NCBI GenBank assembly: GCA_016792845.1
Contig: JAEUKH010000004.1
Location: forward strand, 1-64,000
DNA length: 64,000 bases
Direction: 5' to 3'
From: Myxococcales bacterium
GTDB taxonomy: Bacteria; Myxococcota_A; Polyangia; Polyangiales; Ga0077539
Position numbers and translations under genes: made by a program. Positions 8,185-16,717 of this stretch are shown one piece after another; the first letter of the stretch is position 1; each line of letters begins with the position of its first letter. The notes beneath the pieces are model-generated. The model was given only the letters and a program-made list of their open reading frames with translations. It did no database searches and was not told where the DNA came from.

Positions 8185-8535
8185 TGGCGTGACCTCACCC
8201 CCTGAGGGGCGCACGGCCCAGCGCCTGGCGTGACCTCACCCCCTGAGGGGACGTACGGCCCTCGCGCCCCCTCTCCCTGTCAGGAGAGGGGCAAAGCACG
8301 ACAGATTCCAATTTGATATTTCATTTGTTCGATCATGATTCAACAGATTAACATTGTTATTGTTGATCGTTCCTCTAATTTGTCTCTAATTGCCCCTCTC
8401 CTGACAGGGAGAGGGGGCGCGAGGGCCGGGCATCCCCCAGGGGGTGAGGTCACGCCAACTACAGGGCCGGGCATGCCCGGGGGGTGAGGTCACGCCAACT
8501 GCCGGGCGGTACGCCCCTCGGGGTGCAGGTCACGC
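8185..8535. repeat. Composite inverted-repeat element with two left and three right units
   Basis: A unit with core GGCGTGACCTCACCCC starts at about 8185 and again at 8226 (41-bp period). Its reverse complement occurs at about 8441-8457 and 8481-8497 (40-bp period), and a diverged copy lies at 8521-8535. The units flank the perfect 38-bp inverted repeat 8257-8294/8390-8427. Together they make a near-symmetrical structure of about 350 bp centred on AT-rich DNA. It has no coding capacity. It resembles a MITE or a REP-type palindromic cluster; there is no transposase in the window. Confidence 0.75.
8257..8427. repeat. Perfect 38-bp inverted repeat flanking a 95-bp AT-rich core
   Basis: Bases 8257-8294 are an exact reverse complement of 8390-8427. 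Each arm itself holds a smaller palindrome of the type CCTCTCC...GGAGAGG. With an imperfect extension outward, the arms reach about 68 bp (8227-8294 with 8390-8457). The enclosed 95 bp is AT-rich and unlike anything else in the window, suggesting a recent or mobile origin. Confidence 0.8.
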
Positions 8536-8628
8536 AGGGGTTGAGGCGCGGCGCAACCGCGTCGGATTGGGCACTTCGCCCCCTCCGCCGACGCCACCCC
8601 ATTTGCCGACGCAGCCTTCGGGCTTCTG

Positions 8629-8661
8629 ACGTATCGGCAGATACACCCCAACGTATCGGCA
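8629..8661. promoter_or_regulatory. Pair of 11-bp direct repeats, possible regulator half-sites
   Basis: ACGTATCGGCA occurs at 8629-8639 and again at 8651-8661, 22 bp apart, which places both on the same face of the helix. A related inverted half-site (TTTGCCGAC) lies at about 8602-8610. They sit about 190 bp upstream of the hydrolase gene. No regulator can be assigned. Confidence 0.3.
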
Positions 8662-8849
8662 AACCGGGCTGTACCCAGCGCGCGTGGCCGGAGGGCGCGT
8701 GCACGCGTCGGTGAGCCCTGCGGCCTTGCAACGCTGCACGCGGGCTGTTTTCACGTCTGCGGTGCGGGCGCCGCGCTCGATTTCACGATCCCTCGCGTTC
8801 ACAAGGAGTTTTCGCGCGAGCACGGGCTGTGCTAGTCGTAGGGCTCTCG

Positions 8850-9560
8850 ATGGCGCTTGATCTGAAGGCTCGGCTCGATGTGCTGCGCGAGGTCGCTTCG
8901 GTGGCCCGGCAAGGGTGGTTGATCCCTCAGATGCCGAGGGAGAACCTCCGCGACGAAGAACACGGCGCCTTGGTGGTGTTTGTGCACGGCATTTTCGCCT
9001 CGGCGGGGGTGTGGCGCCCGATGGCGCAGCACATGGCCGTCACGGGGGTGGCGCCGCGGCAGCTGCACTTCAATTTTGCGCCGCTCGGCTCGGTGGCCCA
9101 TCACGCCGAGCGCCTCGCGCGGGAGGTCGAGCGGGTGCATCCGCACGGGCCCGTGAAGATCGTGGCGCACTCGCTCGGCGGGCTGATTTCGCGCTACTAC
9201 GCGCAGATCCTCGGCGGCCGGATGGACGCCCTGGTGGCCATGGGCACGCCGCACCTCGGCACCGCGGCGGCCCGGGGTTGGCCCATCGAGCTGGCGCGCG
9301 ATCTGTCTCCGAACAGCGCGCTCCTCAAGCGGCTTGAGGCGACCCGCGACCGGCTCGATCACTCGACGGTGATGTCGATCGTGGCGGGGCTCGACGTGCT
9401 GGTGCCAGCCGAGAGCGCGCGGCTTCCGGGCTCGTTGGTGGTCGACATTCCGTGGGTGGGGCATCACGGTGTGATTTACGACCGGGTGGCCTGGGCCAAG
9501 ACCCGCGAGGCCTTTCAAGCGGCCCGCGCGCGCCTCGCGGCCGCTGCGGCGGCTCCGTAG
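8850..9560 (+). CDS. Alpha/beta-hydrolase, lipase-like
   Basis: The protein of 236 residues has the lipase-type oxyanion stretch FVHGIF near residue 43 and the nucleophile elbow AHSLGG near 107, with Ser as the expected nucleophile. The MGTPHLGT sequence is typical of triacylglycerol-lipase and PGAP1-like hydrolases. A downstream Asp (GLDVLVP) and His (VGHHG) complete a plausible catalytic triad. No signal peptide is obvious, so it may act in the cytoplasm. An in-frame GTG lies at 8829, but the ATG at 8850 has a better-placed AGGG. The gene ends 4 bp from convergent mgtE. Confidence 0.8.
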   Translation: MALDLKARLDVLREVASVARQGWLIPQMPRENLRDEEHGALVVFVHGIFASAGVWRPMAQHMAVTGVAPRQLHFNFAPLGSVAHHAERLAREVERVHPHGPVKIVAHSLGGLISRYYAQILGGRMDALVAMGTPHLGTAAARGWPIELARDLSPNSALLKRLEATRDRLDHSTVMSIVAGLDVLVPAESARLPGSLVVDIPWVGHHGVIYDRVAWAKTREAFQAARARLAAAAAAP

Positions 9561-9564
9561 GCGC

Positions 9565-10944
9565 TCAGAGCAAGATGCCGCGGAGCATCGCGCTGGCCAC
9601 GCTGAAGTAGATCACGAGGCCCGTCACGTCGACGAGGGTGGCCACGAAGGGCGCCGAGGCGGTGGCGGGGTCGAGCCGCAGCCTGCGCAAGAGGAAGGGC
9701 AGCATCGAGCCGGTGAGGGTGCCGAAGAGCACCACGCCCACCAGCGAGATCGCCACGGCGCCGGCGATCATCACGAAATGCGGCCCGTACACCGTGGTGT
9801 GATGAGGCCAGAGCACGATGCGCAGGAAGCCGATCGCGCCGAGGATGGCTCCGAGGGTGAGGCCCACCATCACCTCGCGGCGCAGCACCCGCGACCACTC
9901 GCCGAGCTCGACGTCGCGCAGGGCCAGCGCGCGGATCATGATCGATGTGGCCTGCGAGCCCGAGTTGCCGCCAGACGAGATGATGAGCGGCACGAAGAGC
10001 GCGAGCACCACGGCCCGCTCGATCTGGTGTTCGTAATACTGCATCGCCGTCGCGGTGAGCATCTCGCCGAGGAAGAGCACCGCGAGCCAGCCGCCGCGCT
10101 TGCGGATCATCTCGCCGAAGGTGACGTCGAGGTACGGCGCGTCGAGGGCCTCGGTGCCGCCGAGCTTCTGAATGTCTTCGGTGGCCTCTTCAGACTGAAC
10201 ATCGAGCACGTCGTCGATGGTGATGATGCCGAGGAGCTGCCCGCGGGTGTCGGTGACCGGCAGCGCGACGCGGTCGTACTTCTCGAAGATCGCCACCACC
10301 TCTTCGTTGGTGGCCGTCGCGAGGATCGACACAAGCTGGCGGTCTTCGAGGTCGGCGACCTTGGCCCCGGGCTCGGCCAAGACCAGGGTCGAGAGGCGGA
10401 GGTCGTCGAGGAGCCGACCGCGCTGGTCGACCACGTACACCACGCTGATGGTCTCGGAGTTCTTCGCCTGAACCCTGATCTGCTCGATGGCCTCGGTGAC
10501 GCTCATCTCGGGGCGGATGGTGACGTACTCGGGCGTCATCGCGCGGCCCGCGGTGCGCTCGGGATACCCGAGGAGCGCGCTCGCGATCTTGCGCTGGTCG
10601 GGCGAGAGCGTCGCAACGAGGCGCCGCGTCACCTCGCCCGGGAGCTCTTCGAGGAGCCGCGTGCGGTCGTCGGGCGCCATCTCGTCGAGCACGCGCTTGA
10701 GCTGCTCGTCGCCGAGGGTCTCGACGAGGCGGGTCTGCATCTCAAGCGGCAGGTATTCGAAGGTTTCGCCCGCGGTGTCGCGCGGCAAGATGCGAAACAC
10801 CAGGGCGGCCTCTTGCACTTCGCAGTGCTCGATCAGTTCGGCGCGGTCGGGGGCGTCGAACTCGGTCAGCACTTCGCGCAGGGCGTCCCACTCTTTGGCG
10901 TGGATCAGCTCTTCGAGGTCAGGCTTGAGGAGGGTGCCGAGCAT
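9565..10944 (-). CDS. mgtE: Magnesium transporter MgtE
   Basis: MgtE is a homodimeric, Mg2+-gated channel for magnesium uptake. The 459-residue protein has the full architecture: an acidic helical N domain (1 to about 130), two CBS domains (about 135-260, including AMTPEYVTI and GIITIDDVLD), a linking plug helix and five transmembrane helices (about 285-459). Family signatures include SGGNSGSQA in the first membrane part and DPATASAPFVAT in the last, the segment that lines the pore and holds the conserved Asp. It is transcribed alone; the ATG start is followed directly by the N domain. Magnesium sensing by the CBS/N domains is the usual control. Confidence 0.95.
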   Translation of the reverse strand: MLGTLLKPDLEELIHAKEWDALREVLTEFDAPDRAELIEHCEVQEAALVFRILPRDTAGETFEYLPLEMQTRLVETLGDEQLKRVLDEMAPDDRTRLLEELPGEVTRRLVATLSPDQRKIASALLGYPERTAGRAMTPEYVTIRPEMSVTEAIEQIRVQAKNSETISVVYVVDQRGRLLDDLRLSTLVLAEPGAKVADLEDRQLVSILATATNEEVVAIFEKYDRVALPVTDTRGQLLGIITIDDVLDVQSEEATEDIQKLGGTEALDAPYLDVTFGEMIRKRGGWLAVLFLGEMLTATAMQYYEHQIERAVVLALFVPLIISSGGNSGSQATSIMIRALALRDVELGEWSRVLRREVMVGLTLGAILGAIGFLRIVLWPHHTTVYGPHFVMIAGAVAISLVGVVLFGTLTGSMLPFLLRRLRLDPATASAPFVATLVDVTGLVIYFSVASAMLRGILL

Positions 10945-11081
10945 CGTTCACCTCGGAAGGTCTACGCCAAGGGTCACCCTCGAGCGCTCCAAATCGCGCG
11001 GAGGGTGCCCCACTCGATTCGACTCGGCAACGCCCGAAATGCCCTCGACCGTCGGGCTCGCTCGCGACACCCTCGGACCCT

Positions 11082-13016
11082 GTGCTTGAGCCTGACCTTG
11101 CTGCCTCTCCGTGGCGCGACCGCCGCGCGCTCGTCGCCCTCGCGCCGATGGTCGCGGCGGTGCTCGCGGCGCTGCCTTTTCTCCCTTGGTACTCGAACTT
11201 CGACGTCGACTCGCTCACCTGGTTCGAGCAGGTGCGGAGCGTCGCCGAGACCGGCTCCATCGGCTTCTTCAACGGCGAAGACCCTGTCACCAACACCGAG
11301 TCTTCGACGCTCTGGTTTGTGGCCCGCGGGGGTCGCATCTGGGGCATCTACCCGGCGCCGCTGACGTACCTCCTCGCGCCCTTCTGCAAGCTCGCGGGCT
11401 TTCGCGGCATCATCGCGGCGCTCTGGCTCTCGGAGCTGGCCGCGGCGCTCTCGGTGTACGCGACGCTCTCGCGGGTGACCCGCGACCGGCGGCTCGCGGT
11501 GGGGGCGGCGTGGGCGCTCATGCTCTCGACCTCGTGGCTCTTCTGGTCGACCACGGTGTGCCCCTTTGTGCCCGCGGGGGCGCTCCTCGGGTGGGCCGTC
11601 GAGGCGCGGGTGCGCGGGCAGCGTGAAGGGCTCTCAGGCGCGGCGGCGCTGGGCGCGGCGGGGCTCCTGGCGGGGCTCGCGTTCGGCGCGCACCTCGTGA
11701 CCGTTGGGGCCTTGGGGCTGCTCGGGCTCTCGACCCTTTGGGCGCCGGGTTGGGCCGCGCGTGCGCGGGGGGCGGGGGCGTTTCTCTTGGGGGCGATGCC
11801 GTCGGTGCTCTTGATGGCGTGGGTGAACCATCAGCGCTTCGGCACCTGGAGCCCGTTGAGTTACGGCCCCTGCGGCGCGCAAAATTGTCTCGGCGCCTCG
11901 GGGCAAGACTTCGATCACTACGCGGCCATCGCGCGTCAGCTCGCGACGGTGCTCGCGCCGCTCGGGGTGTGCCTGTGGGTGGGGCGACGGTCTGCGCGGG
12001 GCGTAGGGCTCATCGCGCTCGGCGCGGCGCTCTTCTACACGCTCAGGGTGGTGCCCCCGGAGCGCTCGCTGGTGCTCACGATTCGCTCACTCTACGGCTA
12101 TTTGATTGACCTCGGCGGCATCGAGATCGCCAATTTTCATCACACCGAAGACGGGCTGTCGAACCTCCACAACGGCTGGCCCGTGCGGGCGTTCTTGCAG
12201 TGCGTGCCGGTGATGGTGTTGGGCGTGCACGCGGGCCGCGAGGGGGCCGAGACCCCTGCGCGGCGGACGGCGCGATGGGCCGCGTCGTTGGTGGTGTGCG
12301 GGGTGCTCACGATGGGGGTGTTGCGCGCCCACGAGTGGTCGTCGGCGGTGTGGGGCAACCCCTTTCTCAACGTGCGTTACCTCGTCGTGGTGATGCCCGC
12401 GGCGGCTGTGCTGGCGGCGCTCGCGCTCGAAGGGTACCGCTTCGGGGCGGGGCACCTCGCGGTCTGGGCGGTGGCGGCCTTGGCGGGGGCGCGGTGGCTG
12501 GGGGCCGACCCGCTGGCGCTCACGGCGACGCAGCGTTGGGCGACGCATCTGTTGCCCTTGGGGCTGGCGGGGGCGCTGCTCGCGCTGCGGAGCGAGCGTC
12601 AGGGGTGGCGCACCCGCGCGCTGACGGTGACGGTGATGCTGAGCCTGGGGTACCAGAGCGCGTTGGTGTTGGGCGTCGACGCGATGGCGGTCGCGCGATT
12701 GCGGTCAGAGCAAGACGCGCGCACACGCGAGCTCGCGCGGGTGCCAGAGTCGCGGTTCATGCTGCTCGGCGGGTACGCCCTCGACCAAGCGCTCGCGCTG
12801 CATGATCGCCGCGAGATTCGCTTCGTCAATCTCGGGCTCGACCGCGCAGGGCAGCCCGGGGCCGAGGCACGGGTGCGCCGCTGGCTCGCTGAGGGCGGGG
12901 CGGTCTACATCATCGAAGACAACCCGGGCGGCCCGTGGAATCCGCGCTGGCCGGGGCTGCGGCTGAGCTTGGTTCCGGGCACGACGCGGATCGTGAAGGT
13001 GAGCCGCGAGGGGTGA
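11082..13016 (+). CDS. Large polytopic membrane protein, possible GT-C-type glycosyltransferase
   Basis: The 644-residue protein has about ten to twelve hydrophobic helices and a C-terminal soluble stretch of about 110 residues. After the first helix a loop contains NFDVDSLTWFEQV. An acidic motif in the first extracytoplasmic loop is typical of GT-C enzymes such as ArnT/PMT-type mannosyltransferases, but I cannot fix the substrate. Later loops carry the paired cysteines of YGPCGAQNCLG. The start is GTG at 11082. It is divergent from mgtE, with about 137 bp between, and convergent with the acyl-AMP ligase. The glycosyltransferase assignment is tentative. Confidence 0.7.
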   Translation: MLEPDLAASPWRDRRALVALAPMVAAVLAALPFLPWYSNFDVDSLTWFEQVRSVAETGSIGFFNGEDPVTNTESSTLWFVARGGRIWGIYPAPLTYLLAPFCKLAGFRGIIAALWLSELAAALSVYATLSRVTRDRRLAVGAAWALMLSTSWLFWSTTVCPFVPAGALLGWAVEARVRGQREGLSGAAALGAAGLLAGLAFGAHLVTVGALGLLGLSTLWAPGWAARARGAGAFLLGAMPSVLLMAWVNHQRFGTWSPLSYGPCGAQNCLGASGQDFDHYAAIARQLATVLAPLGVCLWVGRRSARGVGLIALGAALFYTLRVVPPERSLVLTIRSLYGYLIDLGGIEIANFHHTEDGLSNLHNGWPVRAFLQCVPVMVLGVHAGREGAETPARRTARWAASLVVCGVLTMGVLRAHEWSSAVWGNPFLNVRYLVVVMPAAAVLAALALEGYRFGAGHLAVWAVAALAGARWLGADPLALTATQRWATHLLPLGLAGALLALRSERQGWRTRALTVTVMLSLGYQSALVLGVDAMAVARLRSEQDARTRELARVPESRFMLLGGYALDQALALHDRREIRFVNLGLDRAGQPGAEARVRRWLAEGGAVYIIEDNPGGPWNPRWPGLRLSLVPGTTRIVKVSREG

Positions 13017-13062
13017 GGGCCGCGGCGGGTCGGCGCTTCTGCGCCTGGCGGCTCGTGCCGTG

Positions 13063-13086
13063 CGCGGGGTCGAGACGACCCCCGCG
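13063..13086. terminator. GC-rich hairpin between convergent genes
   Basis: GCGGGGTCG at about 13064-13072 pairs with CGACCCCCGC at about 13076-13085, with one bulge and a very short loop. It lies in the 75-bp gap between the membrane protein gene and the acyl-AMP ligase gene. No T-run is seen. Confidence 0.35.
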
Positions 13087-13091
13087 GGGTC

Positions 13092-14972
13092 TCAGTCTGC
13101 CTTCTTGCCGCGGCCGAAGAGGCCTCGGATGGGGTCGGGGAGCCTGCTCAACACCTCGTTCTTCGCGAGCGAGACATACGAGCGCGCGACCTGCTTTGTC
13201 ACCGCGACCTTGGCCTGGAGGCTCTCGGTGGTGGGCGCCTCTTGACCGAGCGTGCCGTCTTCAAACTGCTGCTTGGTGCGGCGACGCTGGAGCTTGCCCG
13301 ACGAGGTCTTGGGCACCGTGCCCGGAGGGATCAACACCACCTGCCAGGCCGCGAGACCGATCTCGCGCTGGACCACATCGACGATCGCCGCCTTGAGCGC
13401 CGCGAGCGCGGCTTCGGCGGGGGGTTCTTTGGCCTTCCACTCGGCGACGATGGCGAGCTGCTCGCTTGGGGCGTCGCCGGGCTGACACGCGAAGGCCACG
13501 GCGCTACCAGGGCGGACGCCGTCGACCTCGTTGACCACCCACTCGATGTCCTGGGGGTAGTAGTTGCGCCCGTGAATGATGATCATGTCTTTCACGCGGC
13601 CGCAGACGTAGACCTCGCCGTTGGCGAGGTAGCCCTTGTCTCCGCTGAAGAGCCAGCCGTCGCGAAAGGCCGCGCGGGTCGCCTCTTCGCGCTGGTAGTA
13701 GCCCGCACAGATCGAAGGCCCCCGGATGGCGAGCTCGCCCACCTGGCGCTCGCCGAGCTGGTTGCCCGCGTCGTCAAAGACCGCAACCTCGTGCGCGGCG
13801 AGCGGACGCCCGCAACTCACCACCTCGACGCTCGGCTGCCCCTCGACCGCCGACGCGGCCTCGCCCTCACGGAAGCGCGCCACATCGACGCGGTCGACGC
13901 CCAGAACGCCGCCCTCGGCGTACGCGAAGGAGATCGCCAGAGTGGCCTCGGCCATGCCGTAACAGGGCAAGAGCGCCTCGCCCTTGAGACCCGAAGGCTT
14001 GAGCCGCTCGACGAAGCTCCGAAGGGTCGCGGGCTGGATCGGCTCGGCCCCGCACCCGAGCACGCGCACCCGCGACAGATCCCACGAGGCGATCTCGCTG
14101 TCTTTGGCGCGGCGGGCCGCGAGGGCGTACGCGAAGTTGGGCGCGAAGGTGATGGTGCCCTTGTGCCGATGCAAGGTTTCGAGCCAATATGAAGGCTTTT
14201 TGACGAATTCCATGGTCGGCAGAAACGACACCGACACCGTGTCAAAGAGCGGCGCGAGCACGAAGCCGATGAGGCCCATGTCGTGGTAGAGCGGCAGCCA
14301 CGAGACGCCGCGGTCGGTGTCGGGGTTGGCGTTGAGCCCCGAGCGCATGATGCCCAGGCAGTTGGCCGAGAGGTTGCCGTGCGACACCATCACGCCCTTC
14401 GGGGCCGAGGTGCTGCCCGAGGTGTACTGCAAGAAGCAGAGGTCGTCGGCGGTGACGGCGGGCTCGCTGCCTTCGCGCGATGCGGCGAGGTTTAGCGACT
14501 CGACGAGGATGAGCTTCTCGACCGCGCCGGTCTCGAGCACCGAGCCGACGATGGGCCGTACCTGCTTCGACACCAAGAGCGCCTTGGCGCCCGACGAGGC
14601 CACGATGTGCTCGACGTTCTTGACGTAGCTCTCGACCTTACCGAGGGCCACCGGGGGGTACATCGGCACCGGCACGATGCCGCCCAAGACCGCGCCGAGG
14701 AAGCTCAAGACGAAATCTTCAGCCCCGGGCACCACCATCGCGAGGCGGTCGCCCTTGCGGAGCCCCTCGCTGTACAACGCCGCCGTCCGCGCGCGGCACG
14801 CGTCGAGGAGCGACGCCCAACCGTAGGTCTTGTCGGGCTCGCGCGGGTCGAGAAAGCTGAAGCCCCCGTTGTCGCCCCGCACCCTGGCGGCCTCTCGGAG
14901 CGCATCGGCGACGGTGCGTGGCCAGGGCCGTGCGCCCGACGCAGACGAAGTTGCAGACTCGGCGTTGCTCAT
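13092..14972 (-). CDS. Fatty-acyl-AMP ligase (FAAL), ANL superfamily
   Basis: FAALs activate fatty acids as acyl-adenylates and hand them to acyl carrier proteins of polyketide, peptide or lipid assembly lines. The 626-residue protein shows the ATP-binding loop YTSGSTSAPKGV, the WLPLYHDMGLIG block, a CYGMAEAT adenylate motif, the GDKGYL and GRVKDMIIIHGRNYYPQDIE blocks, and the catalytic C-terminal Lys in KTSSGKLQRR. The NYYPQDIE form and overall spacing fit FAALs better than acyl-CoA ligases. No carrier protein or synthase gene is adjacent, so the partner is unknown. The stand-alone gene is divergent from the beta-propeller lipoprotein gene. Confidence 0.88.
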   Translation of the reverse strand: MSNAESATSSASGARPWPRTVADALREAARVRGDNGGFSFLDPREPDKTYGWASLLDACRARTAALYSEGLRKGDRLAMVVPGAEDFVLSFLGAVLGGIVPVPMYPPVALGKVESYVKNVEHIVASSGAKALLVSKQVRPIVGSVLETGAVEKLILVESLNLAASREGSEPAVTADDLCFLQYTSGSTSAPKGVMVSHGNLSANCLGIMRSGLNANPDTDRGVSWLPLYHDMGLIGFVLAPLFDTVSVSFLPTMEFVKKPSYWLETLHRHKGTITFAPNFAYALAARRAKDSEIASWDLSRVRVLGCGAEPIQPATLRSFVERLKPSGLKGEALLPCYGMAEATLAISFAYAEGGVLGVDRVDVARFREGEAASAVEGQPSVEVVSCGRPLAAHEVAVFDDAGNQLGERQVGELAIRGPSICAGYYQREEATRAAFRDGWLFSGDKGYLANGEVYVCGRVKDMIIIHGRNYYPQDIEWVVNEVDGVRPGSAVAFACQPGDAPSEQLAIVAEWKAKEPPAEAALAALKAAIVDVVQREIGLAAWQVVLIPPGTVPKTSSGKLQRRRTKQQFEDGTLGQEAPTTESLQAKVAVTKQVARSYVSLAKNEVLSRLPDPIRGLFGRGKKAD

Positions 14973-15090
14973 GGCCCGGCGCTCTAAACCGTCTCCCGGG
15001 TGTTGTCACCTGCCACCCGAAGGTGCACGCCGCCACCGATTTTTCGCAGCCTGAGAAGCCGATGGCCGCGTTGCTGCGTCGAAGGGCACG

Positions 15091-16413
15091 GTGTGCACGC
15101 GATGTCGTCTCGGGCTGGCGGTCTTCTTCTTCTCTCTCGGGTGCGCTCGCCGGTCGCCCGCGCCTCCGACGCGCGACCCTCACGACGCCGCCCTCCGTCG
15201 GCCTTCGACCCGTGCGGAGATCGCGGTCGCACGAACCCCCGCGCGCGCAGAGACGCCGCCGTCGGTGAGGGCGCCTGAGGCTCCTGCGCTGCCTGCGCCG
15301 TACGCGACGCCCTCGGCGCGCAACCCGCCGCGCATCGTGCCCCGGCCACGGGGAGCGCTCCCGCAAGCGCCCGAGGGCTTCGAGGTGACGCGCTTCGCTG
15401 GCGGCTTCGAGGGCGCCCGCTGGATGGCCGAGGCGCCGAACGGCGACATCTTCGTCACCGACCACGTCGCGTCGAGCGTTTGGGTGCTCACCGACGCCGA
15501 CCACGACGGCCGCGCAGACGGCCCGCGCCGACGCTTCGTCGCCAACCTGGCGCAGCCCTTCGGCATCGCGTTCCACCCCGACGGATGGCTCTACGTCGCC
15601 TGCACCGATGGCGTCATGCGATGGCGCTACCGGCCCGGTCAGCGGGTCGCAGAGGGCCGCGCCGACGAGGTGGTGGCGCTCCCGGGCGAGGGCTACAACC
15701 AACACTGGACGCGCAACCTCATCGTGTCGCCCGACGGTCGCGCGCTCTACGTCACCGTCGGGAGCGAGACCAACAACGAGCCCGAGGCCGACCCGCGGCG
15801 CGCGGCGATCAGCACCATGGCCCCCGACGGCGGCGGGTTTCGGGTCTTCGCCGGGGGGCTCCGAAACCCTGTGGGCATGGCCTTTCGGCCCGACACCGAG
15901 ACGCTCTACGCCGTGGTCAACGAGCGCGACGGCCTCGGCGACGGGCTGGTGCCTGACTATTTCACCTCGGTGCGAGACCAGGGCTTTTACGGCTGGCCGT
16001 ATGCGTATTTCGGGCCCAACGAGGACCCCGATCGCAGGGGCGAGCGGCCCGACCTCGTGGCCCGGGCGGTGGTGCCTGACCTCGCCCTCGGGGCCCATGT
16101 GGCGGCCTTGGGGTTGGTGTTCCCGACCCGGGGCGCGCTCGGGGTCGCGCGCGGCGACGCCCTCGTCTCGCTCCACGGCTCATGGAACCGCGCCCAACGC
16201 GTCGGCTACAAGGTCGTGAGGGTCCATTTCGAGGGCGACCGCCCTGTCTCGCTCGACGACCGCCTCACGGGCTTCGTGCTCGCCGACGACACGGTTTGGG
16301 GCCGCCCCGTGGGCCTCGTCGAGCGCAGCGACGGCGCGCTGTTGGTGGCCGACGACGCGGGCGGGGTCATCTGGCAGGTGACCCGGCGTCGCGGCCCAGC
16401 GCCTGTTCGATGA
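15091..16413 (+). CDS. Sorbosone-dehydrogenase-like beta-propeller lipoprotein (PQQ glucose dehydrogenase fold)
   Basis: The 440-residue protein starts at GTG with a short signal ending in SLGCARR, a lipobox, so it is probably lipid-anchored outside the inner membrane. After a Pro/Ala-rich linker the domain from about residue 95 has the repeated blades of the L-sorbosone / soluble glucose dehydrogenase family: PNGDIFVTD, PFGIAFHPDGWLYVA, HWTRNLIVSPDGRALYV, GLRNPVGMAF, GWPYAYFG and SLHGSWNR. These enzymes use PQQ, but the cofactor cannot be proved here. The 3' end overlaps the convergent YfiM-like gene by about 47 bp. Confidence 0.82.
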   Translation: MCTRCRLGLAVFFFSLGCARRSPAPPTRDPHDAALRRPSTRAEIAVARTPARAETPPSVRAPEAPALPAPYATPSARNPPRIVPRPRGALPQAPEGFEVTRFAGGFEGARWMAEAPNGDIFVTDHVASSVWVLTDADHDGRADGPRRRFVANLAQPFGIAFHPDGWLYVACTDGVMRWRYRPGQRVAEGRADEVVALPGEGYNQHWTRNLIVSPDGRALYVTVGSETNNEPEADPRRAAISTMAPDGGGFRVFAGGLRNPVGMAFRPDTETLYAVVNERDGLGDGLVPDYFTSVRDQGFYGWPYAYFGPNEDPDRRGERPDLVARAVVPDLALGAHVAALGLVFPTRGALGVARGDALVSLHGSWNRAQRVGYKVVRVHFEGDRPVSLDDRLTGFVLADDTVWGRPVGLVERSDGALLVADDAGGVIWQVTRRRGPAPVR

Positions 16414-16717
16414 TCCACTCAAGACCTCGCGAGAGCGCGAGCCCGGTGAGGGTGCCGAGGGCGTCCCAGGCGAGGTCTCGCCACTCGGGGTCGCCGCGGC
16501 CGCTGAGGTCGTAAAGCTCCTTGGCGACGCCCACGCTCAGGCTCAGGGCGGCCGCCGCGGCGAGCCGCTCGGTGTGCGGCCACCCGGTCGGCGCGCTCAG
16601 CCCGTAGGCCCCGCCCGCCATCGCCGCGCTGAGGCTGAAATGCAGCCTGCTGTCGCGGGCCCAGGCCTGCGCCGAGGCCTCGCGGGGCGCACAAAACCCT
16701 GCCACGATCAGGGCCAT
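16367..16717 (-). CDS. Small exported protein resembling YfiM (DUF2279-like)
   Basis: The protein has about 116 residues from the ATG at 16717. It has a short hydrophobic N-terminus ending APREASAQA, then DSRLHFSLSAAMAGG, VGVAKELYDLSGRGDPEWRDLAWDALGT and a hydrophobic stretch. The K-E-x-x-D...D-x-x-D-x-x-x-D-x-x-G pattern is typical of YfiM-like proteins of unknown function. The ATG overlaps the ATG of the divergent NUDIX gene within a single CATG. The signal peptide would be better if translation began further upstream, for example at GTG 16774, so the start is uncertain. The 3' end overlaps the convergent gene. Confidence 0.65.
   Translation of the reverse strand: MALIVAGFCAPREASAQAWARDSRLHFSLSAAMAGGAYGLSAPTGWPHTERLAAAAALSLSVGVAKELYDLSGRGDPEWRDLAWDALGTLTGLALSRGLEWIIEQALGRDAGSPAR

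Larger units (their letters stand above)
7999..8849. other. 851-bp gene-free region rich in repeats
   Basis: No frame in this gap looks like a protein gene. It contains an 18-bp palindrome, a large composite inverted-repeat element around an AT-rich core, and a pair of 11-bp direct repeats, each listed separately. The surrounding DNA is GC-rich, whereas 8295-8389 is strikingly AT-rich. Confidence 0.7.

Noticed and set aside
8185..8535. CRISPR array
   Set aside because: There are only a few units, partly inverted relative to each other, without unique spacers of constant length and without cas genes.
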